NCBI GenBank assembly: GCA_933822405.4
Contig: CAKOGP040001112.1
Location: forward strand, 775,887-839,886
Direction: 5' to 3'
From: Cylindrotheca closterium
Lineage: Eukaryota > Bacillariophyta > Bacillariophyceae > Bacillariales > Bacillariaceae
DNA: 64,000 nucleotides
The number at the start of each line of letters is the position of its first letter. The stretch's first letter is position 1. Of the stretch, positions 51,503 through 59,706 are shown piece after piece. Both the position numbers and the translations under genes were made by a program. Below the pieces are notes generated by a model. That model saw only the letters and a list, made by a program, of their open reading frames with translations, was not told the origin of the DNA and searched no databases.

Positions 51503-54500
51503 TTAGGAGTATTGGTCGGAAGGGTTCATAATGAGGTTTCTGAATGTGCGGAACAGTGTTCCCTGCGTAGGCTTGGTGAAGAAGTCTCCCAGCATTTTGG
51601 CTGTCGGGCAGTGAAGTACTCTCATGAATCCACTCTTGATCTTGTCAGTAATAGAAAAGTATCGCACGTCGAGGGCTCTTGTCTTCCTGCCGCAAGATGA
51701 TCTTCCATTCTTCTCCAGCAGCATGGCGCTCTGATTGTCCTGGTGGATGATGTTGTCGACTACTTCGTATCCTTGTGAAATGATGAAGTATCTGGACCAC
51801 ATGATCATAGGTAGTGCATCGTGTACTCCAACCAACTCTGCTACAGTCGAACTGTCGGTATTGATCTTTTGCTTGGTTGAGATAGCGATGATGGCGCCCT
51901 TACCCATGGTCAATACAGCACCAGTGTGGCTCTTCATGTCCTTGTGAACTGCGAAGGACGCGTCCACCCACCATTGCATGACAAACTTGTCGTCCAACTC
52001 AATTGTCAGGGGCATGTACTTGGTAGCTCTCAAATATTTGATGGATCGGCCCAATTTTGCATAATCGTCTTCGTCTGGCTTGGAGACTCTGGTTGTCAAA
52101 AATGCAACTGCAGTCATTAAGTCCCCTCTGACTCTCTTGCATAGGTATAAAAGTTTTGCCGTAATGTGGTGGAATAGTTCGGCCCTCTTGCTGTCCAACA
52201 ATACCGGCTCATTCTTGACTTGGAATAGATGATTGGCGGCCGGTGATGTAGCCAGTCCTTTCATATCCTCTGGGGTTTCTTCGAGTAACCTGTCGACGTA
52301 ATCATCCATGGAAAACTTTACCTTTCCTTTTTCGCTGAAATCGATCGTGACCCCAAGGTATTCGTGCACGTCACCTCTCTGGATTGTGAGGGGTGCCTCC
52401 TTTCCGTACCTTTCACTCAGTCTAGATGCAATATCCTCAAGGACTTCTTGCTCCATGTGGGAAACCTTCAAGTCGTCGACATGCCAGATGATGGTGCATT
52501 GCTTTCCATTGATCATCTTGTTGACAACGCAGCTGTCATACGGGTTGGCCTCGTACCCCAATTCGTCCACCAGGAACCCAGAAAGGTTCTTCCACCAGCA
52601 CAACGCTCCTTGCAAGGTCCCGTAGAGGTTCTTGTTCAGCTGTGCATAGATGACCGGCTTCTTTCCTTCATATGCAACGTATTTAGTGTAAAGGGCTGGG
52701 TCAACTTTTGTTAGTAGTTCGGCTATCTCCCCTTCGAACTTGACGTGGATAATCTCGTCTGTATCAGCCTGCATGAATGCTCCAGGAATGTCGATTGTCA
52801 TGACCTTGCGGCCTTCTTTGGCATCAATTGCGCACGTGATCATGAAGGACTCGGTGCGTACAGTCGGCGCGGATGTCTCTTCCTTTGTTTTGTAGAGACG
52901 TTGGCGGCGCCCGTCGGCGCATCCGCGGGCCTTGACCTTTCCACATCTCTTTTCCTTCAGGAACATTAGGTATCTCAAGGCGTTCCTCCTTTGTTCTGGT
53001 GTCAGTTGGCTCCTGTACTTGGGCGATAGCACATTCCTGTAGTGTATCTGATGCATCTCCGCCACGATGGCCTCTGCTCCTGATTCTCCAAACACTTTCA
53101 ATCCTTTCTTTGCTGACATTTGTTCTGTTAGAAAAGCCACTTCATGATGGAACAAGGTTACCATCTCTGTGTATTCCGGTACAGGTTCGTCCCTGTGTGG
53201 AACCTGGATGAGGACCTGGTGATCTCCATGAGTTGTTGGGTATTTTCTGGGACGAAGGTTCCTTCCATGTCCTCTTTCACCATACGCTCTATCCATGTCA
53301 TCATTGATTTGTTGTTGATTCTGATTTTGGGTCAAGTTCTGAAGTTCTTGTACTTCCTGTTGCACCTCTTGTTGGATCTCTTCGATCAATTCATCCAGTT
53401 GTGTGTCCGCGGCAGCTTGTTCTCGGGCGTCATCATCTTCCGAACTGTAGTCACTGTCATCACTGGTTGTGGAACCGCCATCTTGGGGGTCCATTTGTGT
53501 GCTTATGCTGTCCACTCCTGTATTTCTGGCGTCCACTCCTGTGTTTCCCCTGCCCACTCCTGTATTTCTGGCGTCCACTCCTGTGTTTTCATCAGGGAAC
53601 TGTGGTTGGTGTTGTTGCAGCTGATGTTCATTCACTCCTGCGGGCAGGATGCCGGCGTTGTCGGGAGGCTGGTCGTTATCGGGATCATCAGAGTCAGAAT
53701 CATTGCTGTGAGTAGTATCATTTTCATCAGCGTCATCTACGGAATTGTTGTCGTCGTAGGCGCTGGCATCATCGTCCACAGGTGTTTGTGGAGGTGGCAG
53801 GGTGACATCGCTAGCATCACTGTCATAGCTAATGTCATCGTCATCTGTGTGAGTGTGGGTGGCGGACGCATCGGAAGAGCTGTACAAGGAGTCGTGATCG
53901 TCGTCCACTTCGTCATCGTCGTCAATAAGCTCCCTTCCGTGTCGGTCTGCAAATGTCAGTGTAGTGGGCATGCCCTGTTGTAGTCCACGGTTGCTGACGG
54001 CCTCGATGACATCAGTAGGCATGGGTAGTGGTGTCCAATGTTGCCTTGTGATGCGCTTGCCGGTTGCAACGCTCATGAAATAGTGTGAGCCTTGTGCTGC
54101 ACCAGTGGGCCCAAGGCATATTGCGCCCAGCGTGCGTGCACGCATATCATTGGAATGTTCCTCATGAGTTTGGACATATGCGCCGAATTCGGTGCGGACA
54201 TGGAGTTTCATGTTTACATTTCTTCCGGTTACAATGTATTTAGGCGAAAGCGTGTCAGAAACCCCATCCAATGCTGGGAAAGCATTGAGCCAGAACACTG
54301 CATTTCGAATCATGTGTTCTAGAATCAGTTTGGGAATTCGTCGAAATGGCAGCATGTTATATGTGCTGCGCACCCTGTCCTTGATAGTGCGGATAAAACG
54401 CTCTACTTCCGGCACATGCTCATCTGCACCACAGCAGTCGACCTGGATGTTGGGGAATTGTTGTTTCAGAGGCTCAAACTCTGGGTCCCCAAGAATGCAT

Positions 54501-56746
54501 GTGACTTTGAAGTTGCGTCGGGAGTACAGTTCAAATACTTTGCGCATACTGTCGGTGATGGTCTTGATGCGTCGGTTGGTGAGGCGCTCCACAGTACCGA
54601 ACTTCAGGTGCCTGGAAATGCTGACCAGGAACGGGACTTTGTTTACAAATAATATGTCAATTGCCAATGTGACCTCTGAATAGAGTTGCTGGATGTGGTC
54701 TGGAATTGGTCCCACCTCGGTCCTTACGTGGCTGTCATTGCGGGAAGTGGTTTTTCCTTTCAGCGATCCGAGATTAGGTCCATAAATGTTGTGGGCCACT
54801 CTGATGTCTTCCGCTGTCACAGGACAGTCACGGAGCAGATTTTTGTTCACGATATCAGTGAATCGTCGATCTCCTGGTCGGCCGATGATGTTTTGAATGT
54901 GTCGAGCCTGCGCCGCTCGCATTACAGCCGCTTTGGTGTGCTTGGCTTTCTGCTCTTTCACAGTTTCCAGGAACGTCCATGACGTCTTGCAGTAGTCATC
55001 GAGGTCGATGTGATACAATCCCTTGTCGGTTGGGAGGAATTCGACCTTCTTGGTACCGCCAAAGTCCACCACGAATCGATCTGCCCCCCTGTTGTCATAC
55101 ACAACGTGGTAGTGCTTGTTGACATCATGGAATGATAGGATGTTGGCGATCCCATCGGGGTTGAACCATACTGGATCCGGATAATCCCCAAAATATCCCT
55201 TCATGTTCAATTGTACCACCCCTGCATTGCATCGGACCTTCAGTCCATGTTGGACCTTGTGAATGTTTTGTAGTAGTGATCGATTGCAAAAGATGTTTGC
55301 TGTAGACCCAGTGTCCAGAACGATCCATGTTACCGGTAGGCCTGATTGCGGGTGGCGCTTGGGAATGAGTTTCACATACGACTTGTTGTTGGAATGGAGG
55401 AAGAGGTGCTCAGTGGTGGAAACGTCTTCATCGACTGCTATGGAGTCAGTATTGACTGGGTTGGTTGAATCGCTAGGTTCCTCAGTGGTCAAATACTCGT
55501 CAACTTCATCGTTATTGTTATTGTTGGATGTGTCAGTGATGTGAGTTTCGTGTTGTTCGTGGTTTCTATTTGGACGTCGCTCAAAATCTCGCCCGCGACC
55601 ACCGCGCCCGCTGCTTCCGCGCCCGCCGTTCCGACCGCCGCCGCTTCTTCCGTTGGGACCGCCGCCGCGACCGCCCGTCCCGCTCTCAGTGGATGGCTGG
55701 CCGTCGGCAAGGAATGACGCACCGATTTCCGAGCTGCGGATGCTTGAATGATACGAGGCAACAAGTGGCTTGCTGTTGTTGAGCAATTCGATAGCTCCTG
55801 ACATGGTGGTGGGAAACGTGTCGCTTCCGCTGAACAGTCTTGCATTGTTGGCCTGGGCAATAAGGCCCCCATACCGCTTTCTGTCTGCTCCGAGGAGAAA
55901 AGCCATCGCCATCTCCTTCTCCACAATCTTCTCTTCTACCGCTCTCAGTTCAGCCAGTGTTGGGTCCGATTTGCCGGTCTCTTGAATGAGCCTGGATAGG
56001 GAGGCTCCCATGGGGCAGTCGCAGAATCTGGCCGTATTGGAAAGCTGCATGAAGACTTGAAGGTACTCTGCATTGGTTTGGTTTTCCTTCTGCTTGCAGG
56101 TGTAGGCCTTTCTTTGAGCTTCGACACCCATCATAGTTGGATCAACGTTGGTGGATCCGCCCGTGGCCGCTACGATCTGGAAGACCTTGAGCATGTCCAT
56201 TGAGCTGTTGTTCGCGATGACCGTGCCCCACTTTGGATGGCTCTCAGCAGCGCTCAGGAATGCTGCGGAGCAGTGGCGTTTCAACATTGCGCAAAGAGCT
56301 GCTTCATTTGCCTTGCGCACAGACTTCTCCGCCTCATACTTTTTGTCCTTCTTCAAGTAATCATGTTCTTCCTGTTTGTTGTCCCAATCCGGAAGGTTTG
56401 GTGCAACCAAAGGAGGCAGAGAGAATGGGTCTTTGGCGGTTGAAGTTGATTCTCCCACCATCAGGTAATCGGAAGCATCCTTTCGGTTTGACACGAAGTA
56501 AGCAATGTGGGCCTTCACGACTTGGAGGAATGGGGGCACTCTTGGATCCACGTTTGGGAGCTCATAGTAATATCCCTTGAGCTCTGGTTCCACAGTTGAA
56601 GGGGGCTTGGATTGAGATGCAGCTCCAAACTTGGTGTTGTTCTTTTGCTTGCCTCGCCGATTCCTGTTTCTTGGCCGGATTTGGTCAGACCCGCTGTGGG
56701 CAGGGTCTGGGGGCGACTCGCCTTGGCCGTCGCTTTCAGTTGGCAT
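51503..56746 (-). CDS. Copia-type gag-pol polyprotein (intact)
   Basis: The ATG at 56746 (MPTESDGQGE) gives 1747 residues; the longer frame into the LTR is not needed. Gag occupies about 1-470 and has a Gly/Arg-rich tract (about 352-392) where a CCHC zinc knuckle would be expected. The protease motif VLDTGSTANIF is at about 478. The integrase core has Asp in LAIDILFV (about 695), Asp in CILGDPEF (about 752) and Glu in PEVERFIRTIKDR. A long acidic linker with repeated NTGVDARNTGV units follows. RT carries MTIDIPGAFMQAD (about 1315) and WHVDDLKVSH (about 1418), with His replacing the Tyr of YVDD. RNase H has WWVDASFAVHKD (about 1590), and GDFFTKPTQGT follows near the end. Gag and pol are in one frame with no shift. 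Confidence 0.95.
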   Translation of the reverse strand: MPTESDGQGESPPDPAHSGSDQIRPRNRNRRGKQKNNTKFGAASQSKPPSTVEPELKGYYYELPNVDPRVPPFLQVVKAHIAYFVSNRKDASDYLMVGESTSTAKDPFSLPPLVAPNLPDWDNKQEEHDYLKKDKKYEAEKSVRKANEAALCAMLKRHCSAAFLSAAESHPKWGTVIANNSSMDMLKVFQIVAATGGSTNVDPTMMGVEAQRKAYTCKQKENQTNAEYLQVFMQLSNTARFCDCPMGASLSRLIQETGKSDPTLAELRAVEEKIVEKEMAMAFLLGADRKRYGGLIAQANNARLFSGSDTFPTTMSGAIELLNNSKPLVASYHSSIRSSEIGASFLADGQPSTESGTGGRGGGPNGRSGGGRNGGRGSSGRGGRGRDFERRPNRNHEQHETHITDTSNNNNNDEVDEYLTTEEPSDSTNPVNTDSIAVDEDVSTTEHLFLHSNNKSYVKLIPKRHPQSGLPVTWIVLDTGSTANIFCNRSLLQNIHKVQHGLKVRCNAGVVQLNMKGYFGDYPDPVWFNPDGIANILSFHDVNKHYHVVYDNRGADRFVVDFGGTKKVEFLPTDKGLYHIDLDDYCKTSWTFLETVKEQKAKHTKAAVMRAAQARHIQNIIGRPGDRRFTDIVNKNLLRDCPVTAEDIRVAHNIYGPNLGSLKGKTTSRNDSHVRTEVGPIPDHIQQLYSEVTLAIDILFVNKVPFLVSISRHLKFGTVERLTNRRIKTITDSMRKVFELYSRRNFKVTCILGDPEFEPLKQQFPNIQVDCCGADEHVPEVERFIRTIKDRVRSTYNMLPFRRIPKLILEHMIRNAVFWLNAFPALDGVSDTLSPKYIVTGRNVNMKLHVRTEFGAYVQTHEEHSNDMRARTLGAICLGPTGAAQGSHYFMSVATGKRITRQHWTPLPMPTDVIEAVSNRGLQQGMPTTLTFADRHGRELIDDDDEVDDDHDSLYSSSDASATHTHTDDDDISYDSDASDVTLPPPQTPVDDDASAYDDNNSVDDADENDTTHSNDSDSDDPDNDQPPDNAGILPAGVNEHQLQQHQPQFPDENTGVDARNTGVGRGNTGVDARNTGVDSISTQMDPQDGGSTTSDDSDYSSEDDDAREQAAADTQLDELIEEIQQEVQQEVQELQNLTQNQNQQQINDDMDRAYGERGHGRNLRPRKYPTTHGDHQVLIQVPHRDEPVPEYTEMVTLFHHEVAFLTEQMSAKKGLKVFGESGAEAIVAEMHQIHYRNVLSPKYRSQLTPEQRRNALRYLMFLKEKRCGKVKARGCADGRRQRLYKTKEETSAPTVRTESFMITCAIDAKEGRKVMTIDIPGAFMQADTDEIIHVKFEGEIAELLTKVDPALYTKYVAYEGKKPVIYAQLNKNLYGTLQGALCWWKNLSGFLVDELGYEANPYDSCVVNKMINGKQCTIIWHVDDLKVSHMEQEVLEDIASRLSERYGKEAPLTIQRGDVHEYLGVTIDFSEKGKVKFSMDDYVDRLLEETPEDMKGLATSPAANHLFQVKNEPVLLDSKRAELFHHITAKLLYLCKRVRGDLMTAVAFLTTRVSKPDEDDYAKLGRSIKYLRATKYMPLTIELDDKFVMQWWVDASFAVHKDMKSHTGAVLTMGKGAIIAISTKQKINTDSSTVAELVGVHDALPMIMWSRYFIISQGYEVVDNIIHQDNQSAMLLEKNGRSSCGRKTRALDVRYFSITDKIKSGFMRVLHCPTAKMLGDFFTKPTQGTLFRTFRNLIMNPSDQYS

Positions 56747-56747
56747 T

Positions 56748-56761
56748 TTGTTTTCTGAAAA
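56748..56761 (-). other. Primer-binding region, self-complementary to the LTR
   Basis: On the element's sense strand the 14 nt TTTTCAGAAAACAA begin at the first base after the 5' LTR and end 2 nt before the gag start codon. They are the exact reverse complement of the segment at 56882-56895 inside the LTR. No obvious match to a tRNA 3' end (such as TGG at the LTR edge) is present. This suggests priming by the transcript's own 5' end. Confidence 0.6.
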
Positions 56762-57115
56762 CGTTGAGGCAACGCCAGAAATGCCGATCGACAGCACCTA
56801 TGAAGTGACTGTCCCGTCTAACTAATAGAACAGATAGATCCGCACCGCAGGTGTGCTGTAAATCACTTTAGTCTTTTAGAATTTTCAGAAAACAATGAGG
56901 ATTGCAAAACACTTTGCAATTGCATTGTATTCTGAACATTCGCTTTCTACTTGTTCTAAAGATTCTCGTTGTCGTAAGCTAATACGTCCACGAGTACCAG
57001 TCATACTCCGACCAATACATTCCAACCAATATGCCGTGGGACATGTAATTGTAATAAACGTGATTGGCGTTCGTGACTGGTGAGTCACTAATGGCAAATC
57101 AGCTTTGCTCCAACG
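56762..57115 (-). repeat. Right LTR (5' LTR of the element)
   Basis: 354 bp, identical by eye to the left LTR. On the sense strand an initiator-like CTCATTG at about position 218-224 precedes the 14-nt segment complementary to the primer-binding region. An 18-bp palindrome TTGCAAAACACTTTGCAA (56902-56919) lies just upstream of it. No TATA box is evident. Confidence 0.93.
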
Positions 57116-57120
57116 GAAGC
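57116..57120. repeat. Target-site duplication, right copy (GAAGC)
   Basis: GAAGC directly follows the right LTR and matches 51124-51128. Confidence 0.85.
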
Positions 57121-58017
57121 GACTAAAATGGGCCACATACTGTATATGCATTGGGTTACGATGATCAGGAGATTCTCACTCCTGCTGTCTTGGAGACGCA
57201 GCAAGTTGAATCGCTTGAGATCTATGGAGATGAAGAAGACGATCGTTACGGGCACATTCCATTTGATATCTTCAGAGGTGCCCTCTGTAGAGAAGATTAC
57301 CCACTCGAACGTATTCACCTGATCCAAGCTGTGCCATCAAATAGTCCTGTTACAATGAATGGTAATGAATAGAACACCACGATGATAAACTCGTCAATGA
57401 AGAGCTTCATTTTATACGGTGCCGAAGTTGATTTCCTTCCGTATCATGGAGACTGCCAGCCTGTTTCAATCGATTGATATATTGTGTTTACCAAATTGCG
57501 TGGTATCGGATTTTTCTACTTTGGATCCGGTGTTGCTTGGAAGCAATGCAACTCTAAAGAGTCTGATATATTTATTACGAACTGCAGCATTGGAGGGGCG
57601 GATGCCATTGACTTTTTTCGCAAGTTGCACCACGTGGAGTTGGGAAATTATCCATCCATCCGTAACAATGACTTATATGGAAGAGTGTGGCTGTCGACGC
57701 GATCCGCCGAAACAAGAGTCTGGAGTGCATCGGCGTCGGTGATTTTGACGAAAACTTCTTCGAGAGGACAAAAATTGCATTGAGTTTAAATCGTGGTGGA
57801 CGCCGAGCTCTCGAAGTAGAATCATCTTCGTCGACGCTGCCTGCCAATTTATGGTCAAAGGTACCGGTACTCCAAAGGGCGACGAAAATATTCCACTGTA
57901 ACTATTCTTGTAGGGGCATGGATGTTGACCGTACTAGCGACCATGGACCTGAATCATCCACAAGGGCAGACGTTGTGTTTTGGTTGTTGCGAGAAAAGAG
58001 GTTCGGGGAGTGTTTGT
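57121..58017 (+). pseudogene. Decayed LRR-family gene interrupted by the retrotransposon
   Basis: Short coding-like pieces occur in different plus frames: VESLEIYGDEEDDRYGHIPF (about 57205-57265), FITNCSIGGADAIDFFRKLH to VELGNYP (about 57570-57655), and AIRRNKSLECIGVGDFDENF followed by STLPANLWSKV and RADVVFWLLREK (57687-58017). The alternation of short LRR-like strands, RNKSLE and a late LPxxLW...LLRE block resembles the ends of diatom RNI-type LRR proteins. Stops and frame changes separate the pieces. The left flank of the element reads ALAKALRRNRSLK, so the insertion lies in the same locus. Whether the gene was already dead before insertion cannot be decided. Confidence 0.5.
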
Positions 58018-58230
58018 AAATTAGTTGAAAAGAACTATCATCGTTTCCTTGATGAACATGGAGCAAGATTTTCTATGATGAGATAGACTTGAAATATATA
58101 TAAACCGGGGCTAGATTCCTGATATTTCAATCCTCTTATGCGTAGTAGTACTCTTGGATGCCTCATTAGTACTAGCCAGTCAGCATCCTATCCTTTTCAT
58201 GTCATCATGTTCATCTAGTCATCAATCGGA

Positions 58231-59217
58231 TTACTTTTTCGCTTTTACCAAAAATGTCCACGCCTTGCAGAGACCCCCATCCAACAATATCGTATTATTG
58301 GCAGGTTCTCCCTTTCCACTAATGACCTTGATGATTTCATTGCCCAGCATGCCCCCCAGAACCGAACAGACGGCTGGCAATTGAGCGACACCGGCTTTGG
58401 CCAACTGTTGCAAGTCTTCTTTGGAAAGGTGCTCGTCATCCAACTCCACTTGTTGTCCCTTCAAAAAGTCTTGCATGATGGTAATGTCCTCTTCTTGCGA
58501 GGGAAACATTCCAGTTTTGGCTTGGTATTCCAGTAAACAACGATACAAGACATATACTTTGGGAGGTTTCTTGTGGAATCGATTGACGGTCAGGTGCAAG
58601 GGTACTTTGACATATTCCTCCAACGGCAAATATTCTTTTAGGGGCTGTGGTTCCAAGAGTTTCTTGCCCTGTTCGGGTCGGAAGTGATAGTCTTGACCCA
58701 ATTCCGTCAAGACGGCCCCATTGAATCCAAAACAATCCGCCAAGTAAAATTGTTTCTTCAACTTGGACGCCACTTGCGCGAGACGAGTGGCTTGGGCTAG
58801 TGGTATTTGCGACGCCACAATGACGGTATAGTCTTTCAGATCGTCGGCTCCGAGATTGGAAACACTCTTTTCCAAAATGGGACATTCTCCCAACAACATG
58901 TTCAAATCTTCCACCATGGGTTTAACAGCATGCGCCACGCTGCTGTATTTGACCTTTTTGCTGGTCTTTGGGGGAGAAAAGAAATGAGGAGCATCGGCCA
59001 TGGCTTCTACGGGCCGAGTATCGCAGAGAGTGGCGGCAATTCCAGCCAGGACCAAATTCTTGATGACTTCCGCCGAAGTTCCAGTGATGTTTACATATAA
59101 AACCTTGGAGCTCTTCATTTTGGCTTGGGATTCAGCACCCCACAAGCGAATTTGACGATCGTAGATATCAGATTCCTTGAGCGCTTTGGTGGGAGCGGCG
59201 GTGTTGTTGGTGGTCAT
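58231..59217 (-). CDS. SAE1: SUMO-activating enzyme subunit 1 (AOS1/SAE1)
   Basis: A single exon of 328 residues. It opens with DIYDRQIRLWGAESQAKMKS, the E1-type adenylation-domain start, followed by KVLYVNITGTSAEVIKNLVLAG. Downstream are DYTVIVASQIPLAQATRLA and the C-terminal PAVCSVLGGMLGNEIIKVIS. There is no catalytic Cys domain, as expected for the AOS1 half, which pairs with UBA2. The heterodimer activates SUMO by adenylation and thioester transfer in the nucleus. Length is close to animal and yeast SAE1/AOS1. NEDD8 E1 subunit APPBP1 is much longer, so this call is preferred. Confidence 0.9.
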   Translation of the reverse strand: MTTNNTAAPTKALKESDIYDRQIRLWGAESQAKMKSSKVLYVNITGTSAEVIKNLVLAGIAATLCDTRPVEAMADAPHFFSPPKTSKKVKYSSVAHAVKPMVEDLNMLLGECPILEKSVSNLGADDLKDYTVIVASQIPLAQATRLAQVASKLKKQFYLADCFGFNGAVLTELGQDYHFRPEQGKKLLEPQPLKEYLPLEEYVKVPLHLTVNRFHKKPPKVYVLYRCLLEYQAKTGMFPSQEEDITIMQDFLKGQQVELDDEHLSKEDLQQLAKAGVAQLPAVCSVLGGMLGNEIIKVISGKGEPANNTILLDGGLCKAWTFLVKAKK

Positions 59218-59706
59218 TGTTGTGATGGTATTTGTTTCAATTCAATTGAGATTACGAGAAGGAAATGCGAATGACTCGGGTGATATGCAGTAGAGAATGG
59301 AGATTGCTGGATGACAATTGCTGGATGATGTCGATCCGAACTAGGTACAGTATGCTTGTGAAGTCTACCTACTTTTTGTCTGAGTTCAGTTGGCTTATTG
59401 TTGTGGTATTGAATGAGTCCATCGGGTCGTTTCATGTGTTTGGCGCGCTAACTAATAACCCTTGCGTATCAAAGGCACCAGGTACTACTGGTATTAGCAG
59501 ACGGAACCTGCTAGACCTTTTTCTTTTTCTAGCTAGAAGCAAGTAGGACTGGTGGATTTTATATCGAATAGGTAGTATGAAATGACTGACTCTAGCAACT
59601 TGGACGAAAAGTATTATTTCTCTTGTTGTACAATTTTAAAAGCTATTACATTATGAATACAAGTGCAAATGGGCTCAATTGAGCGCCCACAGCGTAGCAG
59701 TTTTTC
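59218..59706. other. 489-bp spacer upstream of AOS1
   Basis: The spacer is probably the AOS1 promoter followed by the 3' region of the next minus-strand gene. Only chance short ORFs are present. No RNA gene or repeat seen. Confidence 0.35.

Larger units (their letters stand above)
51129..57115 (-). mobile_element. Full-length Ty1/copia LTR retrotransposon, CoDi-like
   Basis: The element is 5987 bp, with two 354-bp LTRs that I read as identical and a 5-bp target duplication (GAAGC). One uninterrupted gag-pol frame lies on the minus strand, in the order protease, integrase, RT, RNase H, as in Ty1/copia. The coding frame begins 16 bp after the 5' LTR and ends about 20 bp before the 3' LTR, so the element is compact. 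LTR identity and the open frame indicate a very recent insertion that may still be mobile. It interrupts an LRR-coding locus: the left flank reads RRALAKALRRNRSLK on the plus strand, and decayed LRR-like sequence continues on the right. Confidence 0.93.

Noticed and set aside
53144..53983. 279-codon plus-strand frame opposite the retrotransposon
   Set aside because: It is antisense to the acidic integrase-RT linker and has the biased composition expected of that shadow.
56747..56797. Longer start of the gag-pol frame within the LTR
   Set aside because: The upstream part reads LTR sequence in a non-ATG frame; the ATG at 56746 follows the LTR and primer site directly.
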